A stretch of 64,000 nucleotides of DNA from Candidatus Roseilinea mizusawaensis. GTDB taxonomy: Bacteria; Chloroflexota; Anaerolineae; J036; Brachytrichaceae. This document shows, one piece after another, positions 44,668-53,506 of the stretch (position 1 is the stretch's first letter; each line of letters begins with the position of its first letter). The notes beneath the pieces are model-generated. The model saw only the letters and a program-made list of their open reading frames with translations. It did no database searches and was not told where the DNA came from. Made by a program: the position numbers and the translations under genes. The stretch spans positions 1-64,000 of the forward strand of contig JAEANN010000022.1 of NCBI GenBank assembly GCA_016841965.1. The letters are read 5' to 3'.

Positions 44668-47211
44668 TTACTTCGCGCGCAGACTGATCTGCGCATTGCT
44701 CAACGTCAGCAGGCCGCTTTCGTTATCCACCCGCACACGCACCTCGCCCGCCGGCGACACATAGGGGCCGTGCACAGCAGCTTGTCCGCTAGGCGAATTC
44801 ACCCCGGAGACAAACTGGGTATACGCGCCCGCCTGCCAGTCGTAGACCCAGAAAGTCGTCTCACGCAAATCCGACAGGCGGGTTGAACCGCTAAACTCAT
44901 ACTGAAACACAACGGTTATGGGGCCAGTCATGCGCAGTCCCAACCATGGCGAAAAGCCCAACACATGCCGCCCGGGCGCAAGATTCAACCCGGCTTCCGT
45001 CAGGCGTGCGCTCGATGAGGTGGCCCGAATCTGCCAGGTAAACACATCGGGCGGCGCTGCTACCTCTGGCGCGCCAGTTGCCCTCACATCGATCAGATAG
45101 GGCTGCACCGGCAGCCGCCACACCCGCAGGCCGCGATCGGTGTAGCTGGCGCCTTCGACCCCAGCGCCAGAGCGATCCAGTCCATCCCAGCAGGCCAGAT
45201 TCACACCCTGCCCTAGTCGGTCCGCCGGCTGACCAAAGAGGGCAAACACGAGATTGGCTTCTGCAGCAGCGCGCATGGTATCCTGGCCATAGTCGCGCCA
45301 GCCGATCAACATATCAATGACCTTCGCCCCGCCCATGTCGAATGGATCGCGATAGGCCGCCGGTGCGCGGCTTGCCGCCGGAGATGCGCGTCGCATGCCG
45401 GCGAGTGTGGCATAGCTTGCACTGATTTGCGTCTGGGTTAGGCGCATCACCGACTGCGGCCGATTCAGGTACAGCCGCACCTCGGCGGGCACACGCTGAT
45501 TTGGGCCAATATCGCCAATCGCCGCATAGTCGCGCCCGACCACCAGCACACAGCCTGACAAGGGCACGTCGCTGGCATTCAGGATGTCGCCGGTGATGCG
45601 CGCCGGATCGGACGCCGAACGACCAGAGACAAACCTCAAATCCGCCTCTACGTTCGGCAAGCCGGCTTCGCCGCGCGTATAGAACGCACGCACATCTGTA
45701 TTGCCGATCTCCACGTTGCGCAGGTGATCCGGGTCGCCATATACCAGGGCGAGACGGCGGGCAGACGGAGCGCCTGTGTCCGAAGCAGGGCCGACCTCGC
45801 GTGCCAGGCCGCGACCCAACTTCACGTCGAGAATCATGCGTCTTGGGGCATACAGGCCGATCACGGCATGCGCGGTTGCGGCATCATCCAATCGGGCATC
45901 TCCCAGCACCACGCTCAGCCGGTGGATTTGCGGCTCGTTGCCGCGCAAACGAAACCCGGTTGCCAAACCCAACACGGTGAACGCAACGACGACAACAGGA
46001 ATCGATATCCAGGCCAGCTCAGGCTTGCGCAAACGGCGCAACAGCATGAAATTGAGTGGGCCAAGACACAACACATACAACAGCAGAAAAGCAGCCACAC
46101 CCCAAAAAGCCGGCAGCGCCGCGTTGGGCAATGCCCGCGCCGCCACCAGCGCCGGGTAATCATCGCGCCAATCACGGCGTGGATCGCGCCGGATCGCGCC
46201 CAGCGCATTGGGCAGGTCTACACGACCGCCCACAATCGCAGCAAACAACGCTGTCTTGCCGGCCCAGTCGCGTGCCGGCGCCAGCGTGGCATCGAAGGCA
46301 AGCTGGTCCACCAGTCCCCGGCCCAACTCGCGGCGGATGATCAGCGGCGTGTCGCGCGAGGCCGCCAGAGTCTGTGCGTCAGGCACAACCGGGCTGAGGG
46401 TTACGGCCTGCGCCTGCAAATCAGCAGAATCGTTATCTGTCAACGCGAACAAAACATCAGGGCGCGCAAAATCCAGCAACCCGTCCAGGGTTGTGGCGAC
46501 CAACGCGCTGCTGACGCGGGCGGGGGCCACGTCACTCAGCCCGCTCAACACAAGCACCGCACCCGGCCCGCCGTTGATGATGAGATGACCGCCATCCACA
46601 AGCCAGGCGCGCAGCGCCGCGTGTTGCGCAGCGCCGAACGCAGTGGTATCGGCATTGCTCAACACCAGCACGTCAAGGGCTGCCAGGGCAGCCGAGCGAT
46701 CGGGGAACCGGTCGAGCGCAATCTGCGCCACGTAAGTCCGGCCATTGAAGGGCGTCGAGAGCGCCGTCAGAAAGTTGAAAGTGTCGGGCGGGTCACCAAG
46801 CACTGCCACAAGCCGATCCTGCCGCGACAAAAAGCGCAACGCCGGCCGCACGCTGGCCAGCACGCGATCCGCGCTGACAAAATCGACCCTGACCATATTG
46901 CTGCCGGGCGGCGCGTAGAGGGTGAATTCGCGGCGGACGCCCGGCATCAACGTAACCAACGTGGCATAGCGCATATCCGTTGCGTCCTCGGGCACAACGA
47001 CTATCTCGCCTTCAACAGCCACACTGCTGCTCAACGCAACGTGAATGGGCAGCCAGGTGTCCACTTTGGCGTAGCCATTGAAGCCGGCCTCGGCGCTGAG
47101 CTGCGGCGCAATCTGCTCCTCCTGCTGCTGGGCGATGCTCTGGGGTGGGGTGGATGCAACCAGCGTCGCAACAGTTACTACGGCCAGTATCACACGCCGG
47201 ACCACTCTCAT
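44668..47211 (-). CDS. Large secreted/membrane protein with a possible GATase-like domain
   Basis: This 847-residue protein starts MRVVRRVILAVVTVATLVAS, a clear signal peptide. A beta-rich extracytoplasmic part (about 30-180) and a segment resembling the DUF4350/GATase1-like fold (LVAVLGDPPDTF, LDVLVLSNADTTAF, AWLVDGGHLIINGGPGA) follow. Near residue 370-430 are two membrane segments (FWGVAAFLLLYVLCLGPLNF and ISIPVVVVAFTVLGLATGF), and the remainder is again beta-rich. It is divergent from the GAF-PP2C gene. Several in-frame ATGs exist (47220, 47250); 47211 is chosen because the signal peptide starts there. Function is unknown; an envelope or surface-assembly role is an inference. Confidence 0.75.
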   Translation of the reverse strand: MRVVRRVILAVVTVATLVASTPPQSIAQQQEEQIAPQLSAEAGFNGYAKVDTWLPIHVALSSSVAVEGEIVVVPEDATDMRYATLVTLMPGVRREFTLYAPPGSNMVRVDFVSADRVLASVRPALRFLSRQDRLVAVLGDPPDTFNFLTALSTPFNGRTYVAQIALDRFPDRSAALAALDVLVLSNADTTAFGAAQHAALRAWLVDGGHLIINGGPGAVLVLSGLSDVAPARVSSALVATTLDGLLDFARPDVLFALTDNDSADLQAQAVTLSPVVPDAQTLAASRDTPLIIRRELGRGLVDQLAFDATLAPARDWAGKTALFAAIVGGRVDLPNALGAIRRDPRRDWRDDYPALVAARALPNAALPAFWGVAAFLLLYVLCLGPLNFMLLRRLRKPELAWISIPVVVVAFTVLGLATGFRLRGNEPQIHRLSVVLGDARLDDAATAHAVIGLYAPRRMILDVKLGRGLAREVGPASDTGAPSARRLALVYGDPDHLRNVEIGNTDVRAFYTRGEAGLPNVEADLRFVSGRSASDPARITGDILNASDVPLSGCVLVVGRDYAAIGDIGPNQRVPAEVRLYLNRPQSVMRLTQTQISASYATLAGMRRASPAASRAPAAYRDPFDMGGAKVIDMLIGWRDYGQDTMRAAAEANLVFALFGQPADRLGQGVNLACWDGLDRSGAGVEGASYTDRGLRVWRLPVQPYLIDVRATGAPEVAAPPDVFTWQIRATSSSARLTEAGLNLAPGRHVLGFSPWLGLRMTGPITVVFQYEFSGSTRLSDLRETTFWVYDWQAGAYTQFVSGVNSPSGQAAVHGPYVSPAGEVRVRVDNESGLLTLSNAQISLRAK

Positions 47212-47252
47212 GGATTGCATTCTAACAACACCCTTTGCAGCTTCGCTCATGG

Positions 47253-47258
47253 TATGCT
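47253..47258 (+). promoter_or_regulatory. -10-like box (TATGCT) close to the GAF-PP2C start
   Basis: TATGCT ends 11 bases before the ATG at 47270, with no Shine-Dalgarno, as expected of a nearly leaderless message. Confidence 0.3.
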
Positions 47259-47269
47259 CACCTTGCATC

Positions 47270-50143
47270 ATGTCCATTGAAGTCCCGGTAATCATGATCA
47301 TCAGCCTGATTGGCCTGATGCTGGCTGCATTCCTGGCCTTGCTGGTCATCACCGGCTATGTCTACCGGCGTCGTCGCGCATCACGGCGCGCGCTCGAACA
47401 GCGCGTCGCAGAATTGCAGGTACTAAGCAATGCGGTCAATCGCATTGCGTCGGCGTCGCTGGATGAAGACGCGCTATGCCAGTTGGTGTACGACTGCGCT
47501 GCCGAGCTGGTCGACGTCAGCAGCTTCCAACTTGGCCTGTTTGAAGACGACGACTACGTCATCAAAGTGCGCTACGACCGAGGCATCCTGAGGGCGCCTG
47601 CGCGCTTTCACCTGGGTGAAGCCAAAGGCATCGTGGGGTGGATGCGCGACACCGGCCAGTCGCTGCTGGTGCGCGACTTTCAAACCGAGTTGCACACCCT
47701 GCCGGCCAGGCCGCGCTACATCAGCGAGCACCCGCCGCGCTCGGCAGTGTTTGTGCCGATGGTCACTTCGAAGGCTGTCATCGGGGCCATGTCGATTCAA
47801 TCGGACATACCGGGCGCTTACACCGAATCGCACTTGCGGATACTGAGCATTGTCGCCAACCAGGCCGCCTCGGCCATTCAAAATGCGCGCGCGCTGGCGC
47901 GGGAGAAAGCGCGCGCGCGGCAACTGGAACTGGTGGCCGAAGTGGCCCGCCAGACTGCCACCATCCTGGAGACCGAAGAGCTGCTGCCACGCTTGACCCA
48001 GACCATCCGTGACACGTTTGGCTACTACTTCGTCGGCCTGGCGCTTTTCGACGAAGAAAGCGGCGAGCTAGTCTTCCGCTCTGCCACACATCCAAACGTG
48101 GTCGGCAGCCGGCTGAAAATCGGCCAGGGGCTGGTAGGCGCCAGCGTCCAAGAGCGCCGCATGATCGCGGTGGCCGATGTGTTAACCGATCCACGCTACA
48201 TCTGGATGAATGCGCTGCCGGAAACCCGCAGCGAGATCGCTGCCCCATTGCTCATCGAGAATTGCGTGATCGGTGCGCTCGATCTGCAGTCGAATCGGCC
48301 GGCTGATTTCACTGAAGACGACCAGCGCTATATCGAGATTCTGGCTTCGCAGGTTGCCGTGGCCGTTGAAGACGCCCGGCTGTATGAAGCCGAACGCGAG
48401 CAAACCTGGATGTCGACAGCCTTGCTGCAAGTGGCCGAAGTAGCGCGCAGCGCCGAATCTCTCGAAGACGCGCTGACCGCTGTGGCGCGGCTGGCGCCCA
48501 TGCTGACCGGCGTAGACTGCTGCGCGCTGCTGACTTACGAGCTGGCAACCGATTCATTTCAGATCTCGGCACTATATGGCACACTGTCACACAACGAGGA
48601 CTTTGTGATTGGCGACGTGTTGCTACCGGGCGACGTTCCCGCGCTTGAAGAGATGCTCACCTCGCGCCAACCAGTCATGGGCACCCAGCGCGGCCGGCTG
48701 GCTGTGCCTGTGCTGGCGCTGCCGCTGATCGCGCAGGATCAACTGCTCGGCGCAATGCTGGTTGGGCAAAGGGATGGCGGCGCAATTCCCCGGCAGCGGC
48801 GCGAGTTGCTGGCCGGCCTGGCCAACCAGGCCGCGCTGGTTATCGACGCGGTATGGGCCAACATCGCGCAACAGGAAGAGTCGTGGGTGACGGCAGCGCT
48901 GCTCCAGGTGGCCCAGACGGTGAGCGAACAAGCCGACCTGAACGACATCGCGGCCTCGGTTGTCCGACTGACACCGCTGCTGGTCAGCGTCGATGCGTGC
49001 GCTATCTTTGTGCGTGAGGGCAATGACATCAACCTGCGTGCTGCCCAGGCCTATGGCCTGTCGCCCGAAGCCCAGCAGCAATTCAATCGGGATGCGTTTC
49101 CGATGGCTGCCTGGCGCGAGTGGTTCCAGCACATTGGCGCCCAGTTGGACAAACAGGCCAACGGCGCAGCAAGCCAGGTGCTGTACCCGGCGCCAGAGAT
49201 CATCGCCGAGCGCATGGGCCTGAAAACCTGCGCTGCGCTGCCGTTAATTGCCAAAGGGGATCCTGTCGGCACAATGGTCATCGGCGTTAACACCCCTGAA
49301 CGGCTTCCGGTCGGGCGTGCCTTGAATATTCTGACCGGTATTGCGCAACAAACCGCGTTGGCAATCGACAACGCCAGGCTGTACCGCGAGTCGCTGGAAC
49401 GCCAACGGCTGGAGCAGGAACTGTCTCTGGCACGCGAAATCCAGACTAGCTTTCTGCCCAGAGAAGCGCCAGACGTTCCCGGATGGGGACTGGCTGCAGA
49501 CTGGCAGGCCGCCCGCCAGGTTGGCGGTGATTTTTACGACTTCGTGCCGTTGCCAGATGGCCGCTATGGCCTGGTAATTGCCGATGTGGCCGACAAGGGT
49601 GTGCCGGCAGCCTTGTTCATGGCCTTGTCGCGCACGCTCATGCGGGCTGTGGCGTTCACCGGCCGAACGCCCTCCGAAGCGCTCAGGCGCGTCAATCAGC
49701 TCATTTTGTCCGACGCGCGCTCCGATCTGTTCGTCACGGTGTTCTATGCCATCTGGAATCCGGTCACAGGCGAGGTGGCGTATTCCAACGCCGGCCACAA
49801 TCCCCCCATACTGATCCGCGCGGGTGGCGCGCTGGAGTTGCTCTCCGGGCGGGGCATGGCCCTGGGCGTCGTCGAACCCATCCATCTCGAAGCGCGCTCG
49901 ATTATCATGGCGCCGGGCGATACGCTGCTGCTGTACACCGATGGTGTGATCGATGCCCTGAACGACCAGGACGAAGCGTTCGGCATGGAACGCCTGAGCC
50001 ACACCCTGAACGCGGCGCGTCATCTTCCTGCGCGCGACATCGTCAAGGCCATCATGCGCGCTGTCGAACAGTTTGCTTGCTGCGAAGGCGCGTTTGACGA
50101 CGAAACAATCATAGTGCTCAAGCGCGAGAGTCATGGTGAGTGA
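47270..50143 (+). CDS. Membrane-anchored GAF-domain SpoIIE-type protein phosphatase
   Basis: This 957-residue protein has one N-terminal membrane segment (IMIISLIGLMLAAFLALLVI, about 8-27), a short coiled coil, four GAF sensor domains (about 50-205, 215-375, 390-530 and 550-700), a helical linker LEQELSLAREIQTSFLPRE, and a C-terminal PP2C/SpoIIE phosphatase with VGGDFYDF, VIADVADKGVPAALFMAL, YSNAGHNPPI and LLLYTDGVIDALNDQD. Such RsbU-type enzymes dephosphorylate an anti-sigma-factor antagonist in response to signals. No partner is encoded nearby. Its stop codon lies inside a GTGAGTG repeat array. Confidence 0.92.
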   Translation: MSIEVPVIMIISLIGLMLAAFLALLVITGYVYRRRRASRRALEQRVAELQVLSNAVNRIASASLDEDALCQLVYDCAAELVDVSSFQLGLFEDDDYVIKVRYDRGILRAPARFHLGEAKGIVGWMRDTGQSLLVRDFQTELHTLPARPRYISEHPPRSAVFVPMVTSKAVIGAMSIQSDIPGAYTESHLRILSIVANQAASAIQNARALAREKARARQLELVAEVARQTATILETEELLPRLTQTIRDTFGYYFVGLALFDEESGELVFRSATHPNVVGSRLKIGQGLVGASVQERRMIAVADVLTDPRYIWMNALPETRSEIAAPLLIENCVIGALDLQSNRPADFTEDDQRYIEILASQVAVAVEDARLYEAEREQTWMSTALLQVAEVARSAESLEDALTAVARLAPMLTGVDCCALLTYELATDSFQISALYGTLSHNEDFVIGDVLLPGDVPALEEMLTSRQPVMGTQRGRLAVPVLALPLIAQDQLLGAMLVGQRDGGAIPRQRRELLAGLANQAALVIDAVWANIAQQEESWVTAALLQVAQTVSEQADLNDIAASVVRLTPLLVSVDACAIFVREGNDINLRAAQAYGLSPEAQQQFNRDAFPMAAWREWFQHIGAQLDKQANGAASQVLYPAPEIIAERMGLKTCAALPLIAKGDPVGTMVIGVNTPERLPVGRALNILTGIAQQTALAIDNARLYRESLERQRLEQELSLAREIQTSFLPREAPDVPGWGLAADWQAARQVGGDFYDFVPLPDGRYGLVIADVADKGVPAALFMALSRTLMRAVAFTGRTPSEALRRVNQLILSDARSDLFVTVFYAIWNPVTGEVAYSNAGHNPPILIRAGGALELLSGRGMALGVVEPIHLEARSIIMAPGDTLLLYTDGVIDALNDQDEAFGMERLSHTLNAARHLPARDIVKAIMRAVEQFACCEGAFDDETIIVLKRESHGE

Positions 50144-50212
50144 GTGGTGAGTGGTGAGTGGTGAGTGCTGAGTGCTGAGTGCTGAGTGCTGAGTGGTGAG
50201 TGGTGAGTGACA
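50135..50212. repeat. Tandem heptamer array (GTGAGTG/CTGAGTG) after the GAF-PP2C gene
   Basis: About ten near-perfect 7-bp units run from the last codons of the phosphatase gene; the gene's TGA is part of one unit. The spacer then continues to 50308 with GCACGCGGC- and CAATCC-type words resembling those in the array at 20174. Confidence 0.85.
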
Positions 50213-50308
50213 AGTGCGGGCGCGGCACGCGGCGCGCAACACGCAAGGGATCACGGACGAGAAGCTTTGTCGCTCAATGGTCAATCCCCAATCCAAGATT
50301 CAAAATCG

Positions 50309-51784
50309 TCAGGGGGGCGGCGGAACAGCTAGAGGTTGGGCAGCGGGCGGCGCTTGCCCGTTGTTGAAGAAGCTGTACGCAGCACGGGCAATATCAGCAA
50401 TGATCAACGATGTGTCCGCCCAGTTGAGTGGGCTTTTGCTGTGCAACATCACGGCCACGATGTAGTCGCCTCCGGGCGAACGCACCAGGCCGACTACGCC
50501 ATGGTTATTGGCATCCCACGACTGTCGGCTGATAACTGGGCTGCCTGCGCTGCCGGCCTCTAACAACCCGTTCAACCTATTGCGCCCCAACAAGGCCAGC
50601 GCCTGCTCACACTTGCGGGCTGTGAACTGCTGCGGAAAGGCCAGCAGCAACCCGCTGGAATTGGCGCGGCACTGCTCGAGCATCTCGAGCAACAGGCCGG
50701 CGTCGACCGGCGTCGATTGCGCGGCCGGGTTAGGCGAGGCGGTCACGTCAGCCCTTGCGTTGGCCGGCGTGACGATGGTGGGCGGAATTGTCTGCTGGTC
50801 AAAAGGCTGGGCGAGAAACGTGTTGACCAGCCCTAGCTTTTTCAACAGCGCGTTCAGCGCGGCCACGCCCTGATTAGCATCTCCCTGCCCCAGCTCGCGC
50901 AAGACCTCATTTGCGTTCAAGCTGCTCCCCTCGACAACAATGCTCGCCAGCCTCTCCTCAAGTTGAGGCGATATTTCGGCGGCCACGCGATACGCCTCGA
51001 GCACCAGCGCAAGCTTCAACCAGCCGGCCGCCGAGAAAGCAACATCGCCATTCAGCAAAAACTCCCGTCCAGAGTTGAGATCTTTGACAAACACGCCGGC
51101 CAGATTTCCGCCGGCTGCAAAGCCGGACACGCGCGCCGAGATCAAATCGCCCAAAGCTTGCATGCCGGCCTGTGTCATCGGAACCACATCCACCGGCAGA
51201 TCAACCACCCGCGAGACGCCGGAAGACAGGGCAGCCAGAAGCCGGTCACGCGCATCGGCGAGATTGAGGGCAAACCCGTCGGCGCCCGGCCTGAGATTGA
51301 GCGTGCCGGGGTCAGCAGTAGGAGGTGTGGGCGGCCGGTCATATTGCGCCGCCACCCCAAGCAAGTACTCTTGCAGCTTTGATTCAGAGTACTGGTAGGG
51401 CGGCGGCAGGCGCGTCGGTGCGGCTTGTCGCAGCACGAATGGGATGAACTGATCAAAGCCCTGGTTGCGCTTGAGTACTCCCTCCAGCAACAGGCGGGCG
51501 ACCGTCTCATTCAGCTTAAAGTCAATTTGGGCCGGCGATAATACCAGCGACACCGTCTGATAACGCAGCGAGACCGGCGCCTGAAGCGCGCGTTGCACCC
51601 GACTGATTGCTTCGCTGATTGTGGCGCCGCTCAGATCAATATCTGCCAGGTAAGTTTCGCGCGGAAGGCGATCCCGACCGGTGGCAAAAGCGATTAGATT
51701 GCTCAGCAGCACCAAGGCGAGCACAGCAGCAGCAACCATAGCGCCGATTTTGAACATTGATCTCGGGGAGGCGCGTCGTCTCAT
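50309..51784 (-). CDS. Serine-hydrolase-fold protein (beta-lactamase-like) lacking the catalytic serine
   Basis: This 491-residue protein has a signal anchor (FKIGAMVAAAVLALVLLSNLI, about 11-31), a YoaR/VanW-like peptidoglycan-binding region (about 40-200, with YLADIDLSGATISEAISRV), and a C-terminal beta-lactamase-type domain (VFVKDLNSGREFLLNGDVAF onward). The nucleophile motif SxxK reads GWLK (Gly254, Lys257), and the expected KTG triad is replaced by NHG in DANNHGVVGLV. It is therefore probably a non-catalytic wall-binding protein. The ATG at 51784 (MRRRASPRSM) was chosen; it ends in a proline tract. A -10 box precedes it at 51830-51835. Confidence 0.8.
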   Translation of the reverse strand: MRRRASPRSMFKIGAMVAAAVLALVLLSNLIAFATGRDRLPRETYLADIDLSGATISEAISRVQRALQAPVSLRYQTVSLVLSPAQIDFKLNETVARLLLEGVLKRNQGFDQFIPFVLRQAAPTRLPPPYQYSESKLQEYLLGVAAQYDRPPTPPTADPGTLNLRPGADGFALNLADARDRLLAALSSGVSRVVDLPVDVVPMTQAGMQALGDLISARVSGFAAGGNLAGVFVKDLNSGREFLLNGDVAFSAAGWLKLALVLEAYRVAAEISPQLEERLASIVVEGSSLNANEVLRELGQGDANQGVAALNALLKKLGLVNTFLAQPFDQQTIPPTIVTPANARADVTASPNPAAQSTPVDAGLLLEMLEQCRANSSGLLLAFPQQFTARKCEQALALLGRNRLNGLLEAGSAGSPVISRQSWDANNHGVVGLVRSPGGDYIVAVMLHSKSPLNWADTSLIIADIARAAYSFFNNGQAPPAAQPLAVPPPP

Positions 51785-51829
51785 CGATCCGGGATCTCCG
51801 TGCAACTGTGCATGCGAGAAACCGAAGCG

Positions 51830-51876
51830 AGTATAACGTAAGTTTGCCTTGACAAGCCGGATCAGCCCGCTATACT
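51830..51876. promoter_or_regulatory. Overlapping divergent promoters for the serine-hydrolase-like and SCP2 genes
   Basis: Plus strand: TTGACA (51849-51854), 16 bases, TATACT (51871-51876), close to consensus, driving the SCP2 gene. Minus strand: TATACT (51835-51830), with its -35 region falling on the same TTGACAAG, so both polymerases would compete. The TTGACA-to-ATG distance for SCP2 leaves an untranslated leader of about 140 bases. Confidence 0.65.
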
Positions 51877-51889
51877 GCCCTGCGCGCAA

Positions 51890-51922
51890 GCGCACCTCGC
51901 ATCCACCGGCGATAAGGTGCGC
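51890..51922 (+). other. Stem-loop in the SCP2 leader
   Basis: GCGCACCT (51890-51897) pairs with AGGTGCGC (51915-51922) around a 17-base loop, just after the predicted transcription start at about 51883. It may stabilise the leader or take part in control; no known riboswitch is recognised. Confidence 0.35.
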
Positions 51923-52022
51923 ATGGCAAGACCTCAACAATCTGCGCCGGGCTAAAGATTACGCGCCCGACGTCTGCCAGACAAAACACCAAATAAACAG
52001 CAACCAGAGGAGCAAAATCAGA

Positions 52023-52340
52023 ATGACTCTTGCAGAAGCCCTTCAAGGAATGATTGCCACCTTCAACCCGGCTAAAGCCAAAGGCATCAACGCTGTGGTT
52101 CAACTCAACGCCAGCGGCGAAGGTGGTGGGGCTTATCATGTCAAAATCGCCGACAATCAGTGCGAGCTGGTTGAGGGCGCTGCACCCAATCCGACCGTTG
52201 CGATTGACGTAGCCGCTCAGGATTGGATCGACATCTTGAGCGGGAAACTCGATCCCACCCGGGCCTTCATGAGCGGCAAACTGCGGATCAAGGGCGACCT
52301 TGGCCTAATGATGCGCTTCCAGAGCATGTTCGGGCGCTGA
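52023..52340 (+). CDS. SCP2 sterol-binding-domain protein
   Basis: This 105-residue protein consists of a single SCP2 domain: GMIATFNPAKAKGINAVVQLN, GAYHVKIADNQCELVEG, NPTVAIDVAAQDWIDILSGKLDPTRAFMSGKLRIKGD and MMRFQSMF. It has a hydrophobic tunnel for lipids; bacterial members bind fatty acids or other hydrophobic ligands. The ATG at 52023 has GAGGAG about 12 bases before it and a predicted leader of 140 bases. Codons upstream in the frame lie in the leader and were rejected. Confidence 0.9.
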   Translation: MTLAEALQGMIATFNPAKAKGINAVVQLNASGEGGGAYHVKIADNQCELVEGAAPNPTVAIDVAAQDWIDILSGKLDPTRAFMSGKLRIKGDLGLMMRFQSMFGR

Positions 52341-52370
52341 GGCGCACGGGTGCGCCCATGAGATGTGCCT

Positions 52371-53438
52371 ATGAAAGGATTGATACTCAGCGGCGGCAAA
52401 GGCACACGCCTGCGTCCCCTCACCTTTACTAGCGCCAAGCAACTGTTGCCGGTTGCCAACACTCCGGTGCTCTTTCGCGTGATTCAGGCCATCCGCGACG
52501 CCGGTATCAGCGAAATCGGCGTAGTGATCGGCGACACCGGCGAGGAAATCAAGGCTGCCGCAGGGGACGGCTCACGCTGGGGCGTTCACCTGACTTACAT
52601 TCCGCAGCCCGCTCCGCTCGGCCTGGCGCACGCCGTCAAGATCAGCCGCGATTACCTGGGTGATGAGCGATTCGTCATGTTTCTAGGCGACAACGTCATT
52701 CAGGGCGGCATTCACTCGCTCATCCGTCAGTTTGCAAGTTCAACGTACAACAGCCAAATCGTGTTGACCGAGGTAGCCGATCCGCGCCAGTATGGGGTCG
52801 CCGTGCTCGACGAGCAGGGGCGCATTGCGCGGCTGATCGAAAAGCCAAAAGACCCACCGAGCAATTTGGCGCTGGTGGGCATCTATATGTTCGACCGGCA
52901 CATATTCGATGCCGTAGAAGCCATCAAGCCCTCCTGGCGCAACGAACTCGAAATCACCGATGCCATCCAGTGGCTTGTCAGCAACGGGTTCAGCGTATAC
53001 CCGTATGTCCACAAGGGATGGTGGGTAGACACCGGCAAAGCGGTGGACATGCTCGAAGCGAACAGCCTTGTGCTGAGCGAATTGACGCCCCATATCGAAG
53101 GGTCAGTCGATAGCGACTCGTCGGTGGATTCACGTGTGACTGTCGGCGCCGGCGCTCAGATCATCAACAGCGTCGTGCGCGGGCCGACGATCATTGGCGA
53201 GAACACGCACATCATCAACAGCTACGTTGGCCCATTCACCAGCATCTATCACGATTGCGTGATCGAGAACGCTGAGATCGAGCGTTGCATCGTGCTGGAG
53301 AACTGTCATATCAGCGATCTTCCGGCGCGCCTCCAGGACAGCCTGATCGGGCGCAATGTGAGCGTGGGGAAGTCGTCTCACAAGCCCCGCGCCTACAAGT
53401 TGACGCTGGGCGACTACAGCCAAATTGAGCTGCATTGA
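52371..53438 (+). CDS. rfbA: Glucose-1-phosphate thymidylyltransferase, long form
   Basis: This 355-residue nucleotidyltransferase begins MKGLILSGGKGTRLRPLTFT and carries QLLPVANTPVLFRVI, MFLGDNVIQGGI, LIEKPKDPP and GWWVDTGKAVDMLEAN; a left-handed beta-helix tail follows from about residue 250. It makes dTDP-glucose, the first step to dTDP-rhamnose and related sugars; it belongs to the long form (TIGR01208-type), whose nucleotide may differ. An ATG at 52371 is used instead of GTG at 52365. No rmlB, rmlC or rmlD is seen nearby. The 3' end contains a decamer repeat. Confidence 0.9.
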   Translation: MKGLILSGGKGTRLRPLTFTSAKQLLPVANTPVLFRVIQAIRDAGISEIGVVIGDTGEEIKAAAGDGSRWGVHLTYIPQPAPLGLAHAVKISRDYLGDERFVMFLGDNVIQGGIHSLIRQFASSTYNSQIVLTEVADPRQYGVAVLDEQGRIARLIEKPKDPPSNLALVGIYMFDRHIFDAVEAIKPSWRNELEITDAIQWLVSNGFSVYPYVHKGWWVDTGKAVDMLEANSLVLSELTPHIEGSVDSDSSVDSRVTVGAGAQIINSVVRGPTIIGENTHIINSYVGPFTSIYHDCVIENAEIERCIVLENCHISDLPARLQDSLIGRNVSVGKSSHKPRAYKLTLGDYSQIELH

Positions 53439-53460
53439 GCTGCATTGAGCTGCATTGAGT
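53424..53460 (+). repeat. 10-bp tandem repeat over the rfbA stop
   Basis: ATTGAGCTGC is repeated three times with a partial fourth copy, starting inside the last codons of rfbA; the stop TGA belongs to the first repeat. The tract lies between rfbA and the pentapeptide gene. Confidence 0.8.
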
Positions 53461-53506
53461 CTTGCCAGAGCCTGACCGGTTTGGCTGCCCAAGCTCTGGC
53501 GCGCTT

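Noticed and set aside
45724-47280. 518-codon frame on the plus strand
   Set aside because: Rich in Gln, Arg and His without a recognisable fold; it mirrors the large secreted protein gene that has a signal peptide and membrane segments.
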